DNA of 23,611 bases from JBDIBB01 sp039812685. GTDB taxonomy: Bacteria; Acidobacteriota; Vicinamibacteria; Vicinamibacterales; JAFNAJ01. Shown one piece after another: positions 1 through 10,647 of the stretch. The DNA is taken from contig JBDIBB010000063.1 in assembly GCA_039812685.1 (NCBI GenBank), positions 1 to 23,611 of the forward strand, in the 5' to 3' direction. The first letter of the stretch is position 1; every line of letters begins with the position of its first letter. The position numbers and the translations under genes are program-made. A model generated the notes under the pieces. It saw only the letters and a program-made list of their open reading frames with translations, had not been told where the DNA came from and searched no databases.

Positions 1-1460
<1,460 letters not shown>

Positions 1461-1488
<28 letters not shown>

Positions 1489-2660
1489 CGGCCGAACCGT
1501 TCGGCGGCCTCGGCCATCGCCTCCACGTTCCCGGGCGGGGCGTCCGGCGCGATCGAGCAGGCCGTGCTGAGCACGTAGCCGCCGCCCGGCCCGGCGATGG
1601 CCAGCCGCTGTCTCGCGGCCGCCATCACGTCGGCGGGCGTGCCCAGCAGCACGGTGTTCACCGGATCGAGATTGCCCTTGATGAACAGCCGGCCGCGCGT
1701 GGCGCGCCGCGCCGCGGCGAGATCCACCGTCCCGAGCGGCGGCGGGTCGAGCGTGTCGATGCCGTCGGTGCCGGTGGCGGCCATCAGATCGATCCGGTCG
1801 CCGATGGCACCGCACGTGTGGGTGTAGACCGGGATGTCGTGCCGCGCCTTGACGGCGGCGATCACGGCGCGCTCGTGCGGCAGCACGAAGCGCGCGTAGT
1901 GCTCACGCGAGATCAGGCCCGCCCCGGCGAAGGCCGACGAGATGAGGATGGCGTCGGCGCCGGCCGCGGCCTGTCCGATGGCGAGCGCCGCGGCGCCCTC
2001 GGCCAGTCGCGTCAGGCACGCGTCCACCTTGCCGGGATCGTCAAGCAGCGCCATCAGCGCGTTGGTGTGATCGAGCAGCTCCATCAGCTGCGAGAAGGGC
2101 GAGAAGATCTCGCCGTGCACCGACACCTCGTCGCCCGCGCGGGTGCGTACCGCCTTCAGCGTGTCGAAGTGCCACGGCGGGAAGAACCCGGCGCCTGGCG
2201 TGGCCGGCTCGCCCGTGAACCCCCACGCCTGCGGGTAGGTGATGCCGGCCAGATCGTGCGGCTCGACGTAGAAGAGCCGCTCGGGATCCACCTCGTCGAA
2301 AGCGGGAACGCCGCGCGTGCCGTCGGGCCGGAAGACGTGCGGATTGTCGTCGGGCGGCGCCACCGTGTGCCAGCCGTTCGTCCACGTGATGATGCGGTCT
2401 TCGCCGCGCGGCGTGATGTCGCGGATGTGCTCGCGCCAGCGCGGATCGCGGCCCGGGAGGTTCACGAGGATGCCATCGAAGCGGTAGCGCCGCTGCAGCC
2501 GGACCAGCGCCTCGGCGAACCCTTCCGTGGAGTGCCAGACATCGATGGCATCGAGGCCGGCCCGCAGGAAGTAGTGCCCGAGCGAGAGCTGGCACATCAC
2601 GGGCACGCGATCGGGCGTGCCCAGCCGCATCGCGATCGCGAGTCGTTCACGGCTCGTCAT
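1461..2660 (-). CDS. UROD-family corrinoid methyltransferase (MtaA/CmuA-like)
   Basis: A 399-residue protein with the uroporphyrinogen-decarboxylase (TIM-barrel) fold as used by corrinoid methyltransferases, not a heme-pathway decarboxylase. The N-terminus M-T-S-R-E-R-L-A-I-A-M is the usual family opening. The zinc site typical of MtaA/MtbA/CmuA is visible: His281 and Cys283 in Y-T-H-T-C-G, and Cys368 in the S-T-A-C-S-I-A-P segment near the end. In this family zinc activates a thiol or methyl acceptor for methyl transfer to or from a cobalamin protein. Start choice: the open frame runs far upstream, but the ATG at 2660 has GGAG 8 nt before it and starts the homologous part. It is the last gene of the corrinoid operon and overlaps the preceding small gene by 14 nt. 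Whether it demethylates the substrate or methylates tetrahydrofolate is not decidable here. Confidence 0.9.
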
Positions 2661-2886
2661 GGATCGATCTCCACTGCAGCCGGCGATCGCCGCCGCAGGC
2701 GATCGGGCCGCCGCTGCCGCGTGCGGGCCGCCGCTGGCTGGCGCAGCCGCCCGTGAACGCGCAGCGATCGTCGGCCGCCCGCCAGGGGCAGCGCCCGCCC
2801 ATCCGCGATTCGATCTCGCCCGCGAGCTGATGCAGCAGGGCCCGCCAACTGTCGACTGCGGTGCGCAGTGTCGTCTCGTCGTGCAC
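2647..2886 (-). CDS. Unrecognised 79-residue four-cysteine protein in the corrinoid operon
   Basis: Not recognised as a named family. The GTG at 2886 lies one base after the stop codon of the activator gene, with GAGGG 8 nt upstream; the frame ends at 2647, 14 nt inside the start of the methyltransferase gene, so it exactly fills the gap between two operon members. The 79-residue product has an N-terminal stretch likely to be helical (about residues 5-28), then Cys33 in G-R-C-P-W-R, Cys42 in D-D-R-C-A-F, Cys48 in T-G-G-C-A-S-Q and Cys64 in A-C-G-G-D. This spacing, C-x8-C-x5-C-x15-C, suggests a metal or Fe-S site, but that is inference. It could be a small accessory or electron-transfer factor for corrinoid activation, or a chaperone of the methyltransferase. 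The open frame extends upstream into the activator gene in another phase; that part is a shadow. Confidence 0.68.
   Translation of the reverse strand: MHDETTLRTAVDSWRALLHQLAGEIESRMGGRCPWRAADDRCAFTGGCASQRRPARGSGGPIACGGDRRLQWRSIHDEP
2669..2672 (-). promoter_or_regulatory. Ribosome binding site of the UROD-family methyltransferase
   Basis: GGAG on the minus strand, 8 nt before the ATG at 2660. It fixes that start against the much longer open frame upstream. Confidence 0.6.
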
Positions 2887-2887
2887 G

Positions 2888-4738
2888 TCAGGCGCCCTCG
2901 CGAGGATCGGGGAAGGGGATGGCGTCGCAGAAGGCGGTCTCGTAGTCCGGGCGGCCGGCCAGCTCCACGTACTCGGCGTCGCGGGCGAGGTGCGCGGCGC
3001 GCCGTCTGGCGCGCGCATCCACCAGCGCGAGACGGACGCCGGCGCCGGCCGCGTTCCCGACGAAGCGCACGCGCTCCGGATCGATGGCCGGCACCAGGCC
3101 GATGGCGAGCGCCGAGGCCTTGCGCAGGAACGACCCGAAGGCGCCCGCCAGCAGGATCTCGTCCAGCTCGCGCGGGTCGAGGCCGGCATGGCGCAGCAGC
3201 AGCGCGATGCCGGCGGCCGTCGAGCCCTTCACGAGCTGCAGCTGCCGCACGTCGCCCGCGCCCAGGTGCACGCGATCCGTCAGCCGCACGATTCGCTGGC
3301 CGGCGGCGTCGGTCGCCACCTGGCCGATCAGGCGCGAGGGCAGCCCCAGCGCGGCGCACTCCTCCTGCCCGCGCAGGTAGCCCGACGGCGCGATGACGCC
3401 GGCGCGGAGCAGTTCGGCGACGGCGTCCACCAGCCCGCTGCCGCAGAGGCCGGCGGGTGTCGTGCCGGCGATCGTGCCGCAGGCGATGCGTCCGTCGCCC
3501 ATCACGCGCACCATGTCGATGGCGCCCGGGACCGCCCGCATGCCGCACGCGATGGTGGCGCCCTCGAAGGCGGGCCCCGCGGCGGTGGACGTGGCCAGGA
3601 TCCGCCCGCGCCCGGCGAGCACGACCTCGGCGTTGGTCCCGAGATCGACGAGCAGCCGCCAGCGCTCGCCCCGGTCGAGGTCGCAGGCGATGGCCGCAGC
3701 CACGGTGTCGCCCCCCACGTGCCGTCCGACCATGGGGAGGAAGCGGACCTGCGCCTCGGGGTGCGCCGGCCAGCGCAGCGCGCGGGCGGGCAGCTGCCAT
3801 TCCTGAGTGAACACGCCGGTGTACGGCGCTTCGCCCAGCGAGCCGATCGGCGCGCCCACGGCCGTGTGGGTCATCGTGGCGTTGCCGGCGCAGGCGATGG
3901 CGAAGATGCGATCGGCGCGCGCCGCCGCGCCGGCGAGCAGTTCCTCGATCAGCGCCGCGCCGGCGCCGGCGATCTCCTCGTGCAGCACGCCGAGGCCCCC
4001 GGGCCGCTCGTTGGCGAAGTGGATGCGCGAGATCACGTCCGCGCCGTGGCGCGCCTGCGGGTTCAGCCGGGCCGCGGTGGCGAGCACGCGTCCGCCGGCG
4101 AGATCGACGAGCGCCGCCGCAAGCGTCGTGGATCCCAGATCGACCGCCACGCCGAGGAGCGGCGCGTCCGGCGTGCCGGCAGCCTCGACGTGCAGCAGGT
4201 CGCGGCCGCAGAGGATGGCCGCCAGCCTGGGATGGGCGGCGGCGAGGGCGGGCAGCTCGTGCAGCACGTGCACCGGAGCCCGCAACGGAACCCTTCCTCC
4301 CGTCGCGCCAGCCAGGCCTGCCGCCACCAGGTCGAGCAGCGCCAGCGGTCTCGCCAGGTCGGGACGCGGGGCGTCGATGATCGCGCGCCTGACCACGGGC
4401 CGCATCGCCGGCGGCGCGAGCGTGATCGGGCCGAACGACTTCGGAGGAACGGCCCGACTGGCCTGCGGAACCTCCACCGTGCAGGCGGCGGCGACCTGGA
4501 GCTGGCAGCCCAGGCGCCAGCCGTGCGCACGGTCGCCGGCCGGCAGGACGCGCCGATCGGCATCGGTCTCCGGCGCCTCACCCGCCGACAGGCGCACGCG
4601 GCACTTGCCGCAGGTGGCGCGCGCGCCGCAGGGCTGCTCGAGCCAGATGTCGGCGCGCGAGGCGGCCAGCGCGAGGTCGGCCGGCTCCTCCAGCGTGACC
4701 GTACGCCGCTCGGGCAGGAACGTGACCGCGATCGGCAC
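2888..4738 (-). CDS. Corrinoid reductive activator: 2Fe-2S ferredoxin plus ASKHA ATPase (RACo-like)
   Basis: The 616-residue protein has the two-part layout of RACo-type activators. The N-terminal ferredoxin domain (about residues 1-90) carries Cys37, Cys43, Cys46 and Cys78, a C-x5-C-x2-C-x31-C [2Fe-2S] set. After a linker of about 100 residues, the ASKHA (actin/hexokinase-like) ATPase begins with the phosphate-1 motif V-D-L-G-S-T-T at about residue 200; a second motif L-V-D-L-G-T-N-A-E follows in the middle of the domain and an adenosine motif L-L-A-G-A-F-G-S near residue 530. In this family ATP binding drives electron transfer to the inactive Co(II) corrinoid, restoring Co(I). The GTG start at 4738 has GGGAGG 9 nt upstream and lies 4 nt after the corrinoid protein's stop. 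It acts in the cytoplasm, most probably on the corrinoid protein encoded just upstream. Confidence 0.93.
   Translation of the reverse strand: MPIAVTFLPERRTVTLEEPADLALAASRADIWLEQPCGARATCGKCRVRLSAGEAPETDADRRVLPAGDRAHGWRLGCQLQVAAACTVEVPQASRAVPPKSFGPITLAPPAMRPVVRRAIIDAPRPDLARPLALLDLVAAGLAGATGGRVPLRAPVHVLHELPALAAAHPRLAAILCGRDLLHVEAAGTPDAPLLGVAVDLGSTTLAAALVDLAGGRVLATAARLNPQARHGADVISRIHFANERPGGLGVLHEEIAGAGAALIEELLAGAAARADRIFAIACAGNATMTHTAVGAPIGSLGEAPYTGVFTQEWQLPARALRWPAHPEAQVRFLPMVGRHVGGDTVAAAIACDLDRGERWRLLVDLGTNAEVVLAGRGRILATSTAAGPAFEGATIACGMRAVPGAIDMVRVMGDGRIACGTIAGTTPAGLCGSGLVDAVAELLRAGVIAPSGYLRGQEECAALGLPSRLIGQVATDAAGQRIVRLTDRVHLGAGDVRQLQLVKGSTAAGIALLLRHAGLDPRELDEILLAGAFGSFLRKASALAIGLVPAIDPERVRFVGNAAGAGVRLALVDARARRRAAHLARDAEYVELAGRPDYETAFCDAIPFPDPREGA
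2895..2899 (-). promoter_or_regulatory. Ribosome binding site of the four-cysteine protein
   Basis: GAGGG on the minus strand, 8 nt before the GTG at 2886 and inside the last codons of the activator gene. It supports a real start there and coupling to the upstream gene. Confidence 0.5.
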
Positions 4739-4742
4739 CGGA

Positions 4743-5417
4743 TCAGGCCTCCCGTGCGCGCCGCACGTCCTCGAGCAGTTCCAGCGCGCGCGCGACGGCG
4801 CTGGTGGCGTCCCTGCCGTACCCGTCGGCGCCGGCGGCGCGCGCGTAGTCCTCGCTGACCGGCGCCCCGCCCGCCATCACCTTCATCGGCCAGGGAAGTC
4901 CCGCGGCCCGGAAGGCCTCGATGTTGCTCTTCATCTGCCCCATCGTCGTCGTCAGCAGCGCCGACATGCCGACGATGTCGGGCCGGTGCTCGGCGATGGC
5001 GTCGAGGAACTTCGGCAGCGGCGTGTTGATGCCGAGGTCGATGACGCGGAAGCCGGCGCCGCGCAGCATCATCGCCACGAGGTTCTTGCCGATGTCGTGG
5101 ATGTCGCCCTTCACCGTGCCGATCACCACCGTGCCTGCCGGCTGGATGCCGCAGGCGGCCAGCACGGGCTCGAGGTGCGCCAGCGCGGCCTTCATGGCGC
5201 GGGCGGCGACGAGCACTTCGGGCACGAAGATGACGTTGTCGCGGAAGCGTTCGCCCACCACCCGCATGCCCGCGATCAGGCCGTGCTGGAGGATGTCGGC
5301 CGGGGCGCGGCCTTCATCGAGCGCCTGGCGCGTGAGCGCGGCCACCTCGGCGGCATGGCCGTCGATCAGGTGCCGGGCGAGCGCGTCGAGATCCACCACG
5401 GGTCGAGGCTCCTCCAT
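4743..5417 (-). CDS. Methyltransferase cognate corrinoid protein (MtbC/MttC type)
   Basis: A 224-residue protein of the usual size for methyltransferase corrinoid subunits. Residues 1-90 form the helical cap domain (B12-binding_2 type), ending in the A-A-R-A-M-K-A-A-L region. The Rossmann cobalamin-binding domain follows, with the cobalt-ligand motif D-x-H-x-x-G at Asp105-His107-Gly110 within G-D-I-H-D-I-G-K-N, then I-V-G-M-S-A-L-L-T-T-T-M, the usual second binding segment. It carries the methyl group on cobalt between substrate-side and folate-side methyltransferases. The ATG at 5417 gives a complete cap domain; no strong Shine-Dalgarno is seen, and the gene starts 30 bp after the symporter stop, so translation may depend on the upstream gene. 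Assignment is firm; the methylated substrate is unknown. Confidence 0.95.
   Translation of the reverse strand: MEEPRPVVDLDALARHLIDGHAAEVAALTRQALDEGRAPADILQHGLIAGMRVVGERFRDNVIFVPEVLVAARAMKAALAHLEPVLAACGIQPAGTVVIGTVKGDIHDIGKNLVAMMLRGAGFRVIDLGINTPLPKFLDAIAEHRPDIVGMSALLTTTMGQMKSNIEAFRAAGLPWPMKVMAGGAPVSEDYARAAGADGYGRDATSAVARALELLEDVRRAREA
4748..4753 (-). promoter_or_regulatory. Ribosome binding site of the corrinoid activator
   Basis: GGGAGG on the minus strand, 9 nt before the GTG at 4738, overlapping the end of the corrinoid protein gene. It decides the GTG start. Confidence 0.6.
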
Positions 5418-5447
5418 CCGGCGCTCATCGCGTGGCCGCCGGCCGAT

Positions 5448-7214
<1,767 letters not shown>

Positions 7215-7225
7215 CGGCGGCCATG

Positions 7226-7254
7226 AGCATGACGGCCGCGCCGGGGGATTTCAA
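7226..7254 (-). promoter_or_regulatory. Candidate promoter of the corrinoid operon
   Basis: On the minus strand TTGAAA (7254-7249) resembles a -35 box, and 17 nt later CATGCT (7231-7226) is a weak -10 (3 of 6 consensus bases). Transcription would then start only a few bases before the ATG at 7214, giving a very short leader. The -35 match is good; the -10 is poor. Confidence 0.35.
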
Positions 7255-7308
7255 GGGCCCTGGGCTGGTGGCGCGCCGACGCGATGCCGGGCCGGGGAGT
7301 TGAAATCC
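7246..7308. repeat. Mirrored 9-bp inverted repeat in the divergent promoter region
   Basis: GGATTTCAA at 7246-7254 and its exact reverse complement TTGAAATCC at 7300-7308 are separated by 45 bp (54 bp centre to centre, close to five helical turns). The copies sit 31 bp from the symporter start and 28 bp from the glycosidase start. They are A/T-rich islands in very GC-rich DNA. They may be paired binding sites of one regulator or the -35 boxes of two divergent promoters. The 122 bp between the genes also holds the palindromes GGGCCC (7255-7260) and GGCGCGCC (7270-7277). Confidence 0.65.
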
Positions 7309-7328
7309 GCCACCCGACCCGTGACACT
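7300..7328 (+). promoter_or_regulatory. Candidate promoter of the glycoside operon
   Basis: TTGAAA (7300-7305) is one base from the -35 consensus; 17 nt later GACACT (7323-7328) is a weak -10 with 3 of 6 consensus bases. The start site would be near 7335, just before the ATG at 7337, which has no Shine-Dalgarno sequence, so the mRNA could be leaderless. Confidence 0.38.
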
Positions 7329-7336
7329 CTCCGGCG

Positions 7337-9538
7337 ATGACCAGTCGCCGCCTCGATGCCCTCGTCCGCGACGACAAGTGGTTCCTCTCGTGCGGGACGG
7401 GCGTGACGTGGGCGCCACCCTTCCCGCAGTGGCTGCACGTGCCGGGGTTCTGGGACGAGGCGCACGTCGACTACCACGCGGTCGCGCCGCTGTTCGCCGT
7501 GGCGCTCGTCGACGCCTCGGGCCGCGCGGTCCCGCTCGTCCGGCGCTCGTGGCAATGGCGGCCGCACGCGATCGAAGCGGTGTGGGACACGCCGGACGGG
7601 GCGTGCCTGCTGGAGCGCCGCTTCGCGCTGCCCGACGCCCGCCTCGCCTCGGCCTGGACGTGTCCATCCACGGCATCCGGCGGGGAACCGCGCTGGCTGG
7701 TGGCCTTCTCCATGCAGCCGGGCGAGGCCGTCGACGACGTGGCGGCCGTTGCCGGCGGTCTGGCCTGGACGCGGCGCGTGACCGACCGGCGCGGCGATGA
7801 GGCGTCGATCGGCCTGCGGCTGGTGGCCTGGCAGGACGGGCAGCCGGCCGGCGCACGCCGCGCGGCGCTGCGATCCGAGGGCAGCCTCGCCCAGCCGATC
7901 TGGCTGCACGCGCCGTTTGCCGAGCGATGGAGCGGCGACGGGCTGCGCGAGGACGTGCGACTGGAAGGGATTTCGCCCGCCGGCCTGGTGCACCTGGCCG
8001 TGGCGATGCCTGTCGCCGGATCGGACGAGATCACCTTCAGCGTCGCGCTCGACGCGCCGTGGGCGCCGTCGCGCCGCGCCGCGCCGGGCGCCGCGCCCGC
8101 CCTCGCCGCGGCCACACGCGCCTGGACGGCGTGGTATGAAGGCTTCCCACGCTTCACCTGCGACGATCCGTACCTCGCCCGCGGCTTCGACTACCGGGTC
8201 TACGGCCTGCGGCTGAACCGGCTCGGCGGCGGCGCCGGCCACGTGCGTGCGCCCTGCATCGCGGAAGGCATCGGCTACTTCCACGTGCCGATCACCTACA
8301 GCGCGCAGTGCCACATGTGGGAGATGCGCTGGGCGCGCGACCCCGCCGAAGCCTTTGGTTCGCTCCGCAACTTCCTCGCCGCGCAGCGCGCCGACGGCGG
8401 CTTCCACGGCCGGCTCTACAGCACGCACCTGCGCGGCACCGACTTCTACCACGCCAACTGGGGCGACGCCGTGCAGGCCGCGCTCGCCATCCATGACGAT
8501 GAGGTCTTCGCCCGCGAGGCCTGCGACGGGCTGTCGCGCTACGCCGAGTGGCTGCTGCGCACCCGCGACGCGGAGGGCTCGGGCCTCTTCGACGTGATCG
8601 ACCAGTTCGAGACGGGGCAGGAGTACATGTCCCGGTACCTCGCGGTGGATCCCGACGCCGATCGCTACGGATGGGAGAACCGGATCCGGCTCAAGGGGAT
8701 CGACGTCTCCGTCTACGCGCACCAGCTCTTCGCCGCGCTCGAACGGCTGTCGGCCCGCTTCGGTGACGATCGGGCGAGCGGTCGCTGGGCCGAGGCTCGC
8801 GCGCGCACCGCCCGCGCGATCGTGTCGCGGTGCTGGGACGACGAGGCGGGGATCTTCATGGACGTGGCGCCCGGTTCGCTGGCGCGCACCGGCGTGAAGG
8901 CCGCCACCGGCTTCTACCCGCTGCTGACCGGGCTGGTGAGCGACGCGCGGCGCGCGCGATTGCTGGCCCACCTGGCCGATCCGGCGACGTTCGGCACCCC
9001 GTGGCCGATCCCCTCCTCGAGCGTGGACGACCCGCGCTTCAGCGCCTTTGCCGAGTGGAAGGGCCGGCGCCACGTCTGTCCGTGGAACGGACGCGTGTGG
9101 CCCATGACCACGAGCCACGTGATCGAGGGGCTGCTGCGCGCGTTCCACGACGGGCACCGCGAGGCCGGGCCGGTGGCGGCGGGCCTGCTCGCCCGCTTCG
9201 TCAGGATGTTCTTCGACCGCGGCCGGATCGATCGGCCCGGCTGCTACGAGCACTACAATCCGTTCACCGGCGACGCCGCCTTCTACCGCGGCATCGACGA
9301 CTACATGCACAGCTGGGTGGCCGACCTGATCGTGCGGGGCGTCGCGGGCCTCGAGCCCACGGCCACGGGCCTGCGGATCGATCCGCTGCCGCTGGCCGTC
9401 GATCGCGTCTCGCTCGAGGATGCCTGGGTGCGCGGCCACGAGGTGTCGGTGCGCCGCGACGGCGATCGCGTGACGGCCATCGTCGATCGGCGTGCCTGCG
9501 AGACGCGCCTGGGCGCGCCGCTGGAGATCGCGTGGTGA
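7337..9538 (+). CDS. (alpha/alpha)6-barrel glycoside hydrolase, MGH1/GH63-like, cytoplasmic
   Basis: A 733-residue protein without signal peptide, so cytoplasmic. Residues 1-260 look like an N-terminal beta-sandwich domain; from about 270 the helical-hairpin glycosidase domain begins. Recognisable family segments are Q-F-E-T-G-Q-E-Y-M (E425-M431), C-P-W-N-G-R-V-W-P (581-589), which corresponds to the W-R-G-P-x-W-P motif of GH63/GH37-type enzymes, and C-Y-E-H-Y-N-P-F-T-G with Glu638, a candidate catalytic base. The short C-terminal beta region from about 660 is also usual. Relatives hydrolyse alpha-glycosides such as mannosyl- or glucosylglycerate, trehalose-like or oligosaccharide substrates; which applies here is unknown. 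It is the first gene of the eight-gene rightward operon. A role in degrading the imported sugar follows from the ABC importer genes immediately downstream. Confidence 0.85.
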   Translation: MTSRRLDALVRDDKWFLSCGTGVTWAPPFPQWLHVPGFWDEAHVDYHAVAPLFAVALVDASGRAVPLVRRSWQWRPHAIEAVWDTPDGACLLERRFALPDARLASAWTCPSTASGGEPRWLVAFSMQPGEAVDDVAAVAGGLAWTRRVTDRRGDEASIGLRLVAWQDGQPAGARRAALRSEGSLAQPIWLHAPFAERWSGDGLREDVRLEGISPAGLVHLAVAMPVAGSDEITFSVALDAPWAPSRRAAPGAAPALAAATRAWTAWYEGFPRFTCDDPYLARGFDYRVYGLRLNRLGGGAGHVRAPCIAEGIGYFHVPITYSAQCHMWEMRWARDPAEAFGSLRNFLAAQRADGGFHGRLYSTHLRGTDFYHANWGDAVQAALAIHDDEVFAREACDGLSRYAEWLLRTRDAEGSGLFDVIDQFETGQEYMSRYLAVDPDADRYGWENRIRLKGIDVSVYAHQLFAALERLSARFGDDRASGRWAEARARTARAIVSRCWDDEAGIFMDVAPGSLARTGVKAATGFYPLLTGLVSDARRARLLAHLADPATFGTPWPIPSSSVDDPRFSAFAEWKGRRHVCPWNGRVWPMTTSHVIEGLLRAFHDGHREAGPVAAGLLARFVRMFFDRGRIDRPGCYEHYNPFTGDAAFYRGIDDYMHSWVADLIVRGVAGLEPTATGLRIDPLPLAVDRVSLEDAWVRGHEVSVRRDGDRVTAIVDRRACETRLGAPLEIAW

Positions 9539-10647
9539 GGGCCGGCGCCGGCCGCGCCCCGGCCGGCGTGTCGCTGCGCGGCCTGCAGAAGCGGTTCGGC
9601 GCCATCGTCGCGCTGCACGCGCTCGACCTCGACGTGCGGGCCGGCGAGTTCCTCGCGCTGGTGGGCCCGTCGGGCTGCGGCAAGTCGACCGCGCTCCGGC
9701 TCATCGCCGGCCTGGAAGAGCCCACGGCCGGCGAGGTGCGCATCGGCGGCCGCGACGTGGCCGGCCTGGAGCCGTCGGCGCGCGACGTCGCGATGGTGTT
9801 CCAGAACTACGCGCTCTACCCGCACATGACGGTGCGCGAGAACCTGGCATTCGGCCTGCGGATGCGGGGCACCCCGCCGGCCGAGCGCGCGCGGCGCGTG
9901 GGCTGGGCCGCGGAGGTGCTCGGGCTCGAGCGCCTGCTCGATCGGCGGCCGGGCCAGCTCTCGGGCGGAGAGAAGCAGCGCGTCGCCATCGGCCGGGCGA
10001 TCGTGCGCGACCCGCAGGTGTTCCTCTTCGACGAACCGCTGTCGAACCTCGACGCGCGCCTGCGCGCCGACATGCGCCGCGAGATCGCCGGCCTGCACGC
10101 CCGTCTCGGCACGACGATGATCCACGTCACGCACGATCAGGTGGAGGCGATGACGCTGGGACAGCGCGTGGCGGTGCTCGACGGCGGCCGCCTGCTGCAG
10201 GTGGCGGCGCCGCTCGAGGTCTACCGCCGGCCCGCCAACCTGTTCGTCGCCACCTTCGTCGGCACGCCCGCGATCAACCTCGTCGACGCCGATCTCGATG
10301 GCGGACGCGTGCGCGCCGGCCGGCTGTCGATCGCCCTCGAGAGCGCGGCCGCGGCGGGCCGTGCCGTGCTCGGCGTGCGGCCTGAGGACGTGCGCCTGGT
10401 GGCGCCCGGAGCCGCGGAGGCCGACTTCGAGTCGATTGTGCGCCGCGTCGAGATCCCCGGCAACGAATCGCTGGTGCAGATCGACGGCCCCGCTGCCGCG
10501 CCGTGGGTGGCGCGCGCGGCGGCCGACTGGGCGGGCGCGCCGGACACGCGCGTCGGCGTGCGGCTCGACCGCGCCCGATGGCACCTCTTCGATGCGGCCA
10601 CGGGCCTGCGTCTCGACGTGACCCGCGCTGGGGGAGACGCGCCGTGA
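9535..10647 (+). CDS. Sugar ABC transporter ATP-binding protein (UgpC/MsmK type)
   Basis: A 370-residue ATPase of the carbohydrate-uptake (CUT1) class. Walker A G-P-S-G-C-G-K-S-T is at 44-52, the Q-loop V-F-Q-N-Y-A-L-Y-P follows, the signature is L-S-G-G-E-K-Q-R (142-149; many relatives have Q-R-Q at this point) and Walker B V-F-L-F-D-E-P ends at Glu167 and Pro168, with the switch His in V-T-H-D-Q. The C-terminal third is the MalK-type regulatory OB-fold with G-V-R-P-E-D. It powers the importer formed with the two permeases encoded downstream. The GTG at 9535 overlaps the stop of the preceding glycosidase (GTGA) and has GGAG 8 nt upstream; a GTG at 9568 is a less likely alternative. Confidence 0.95.
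   Translation: MRAGAGRAPAGVSLRGLQKRFGAIVALHALDLDVRAGEFLALVGPSGCGKSTALRLIAGLEEPTAGEVRIGGRDVAGLEPSARDVAMVFQNYALYPHMTVRENLAFGLRMRGTPPAERARRVGWAAEVLGLERLLDRRPGQLSGGEKQRVAIGRAIVRDPQVFLFDEPLSNLDARLRADMRREIAGLHARLGTTMIHVTHDQVEAMTLGQRVAVLDGGRLLQVAAPLEVYRRPANLFVATFVGTPAINLVDADLDGGRVRAGRLSIALESAAAAGRAVLGVRPEDVRLVAPGAAEADFESIVRRVEIPGNESLVQIDGPAAAPWVARAAADWAGAPDTRVGVRLDRARWHLFDAATGLRLDVTRAGGDAP

Noticed and set aside
2661..3800. Upstream extension of the methyltransferase frame to about 779 residues
   Set aside because: The added part is Arg/Ala/Gly-rich noise antiphase to the activator gene; the ATG at 2660 with GGAG starts the homologous region.
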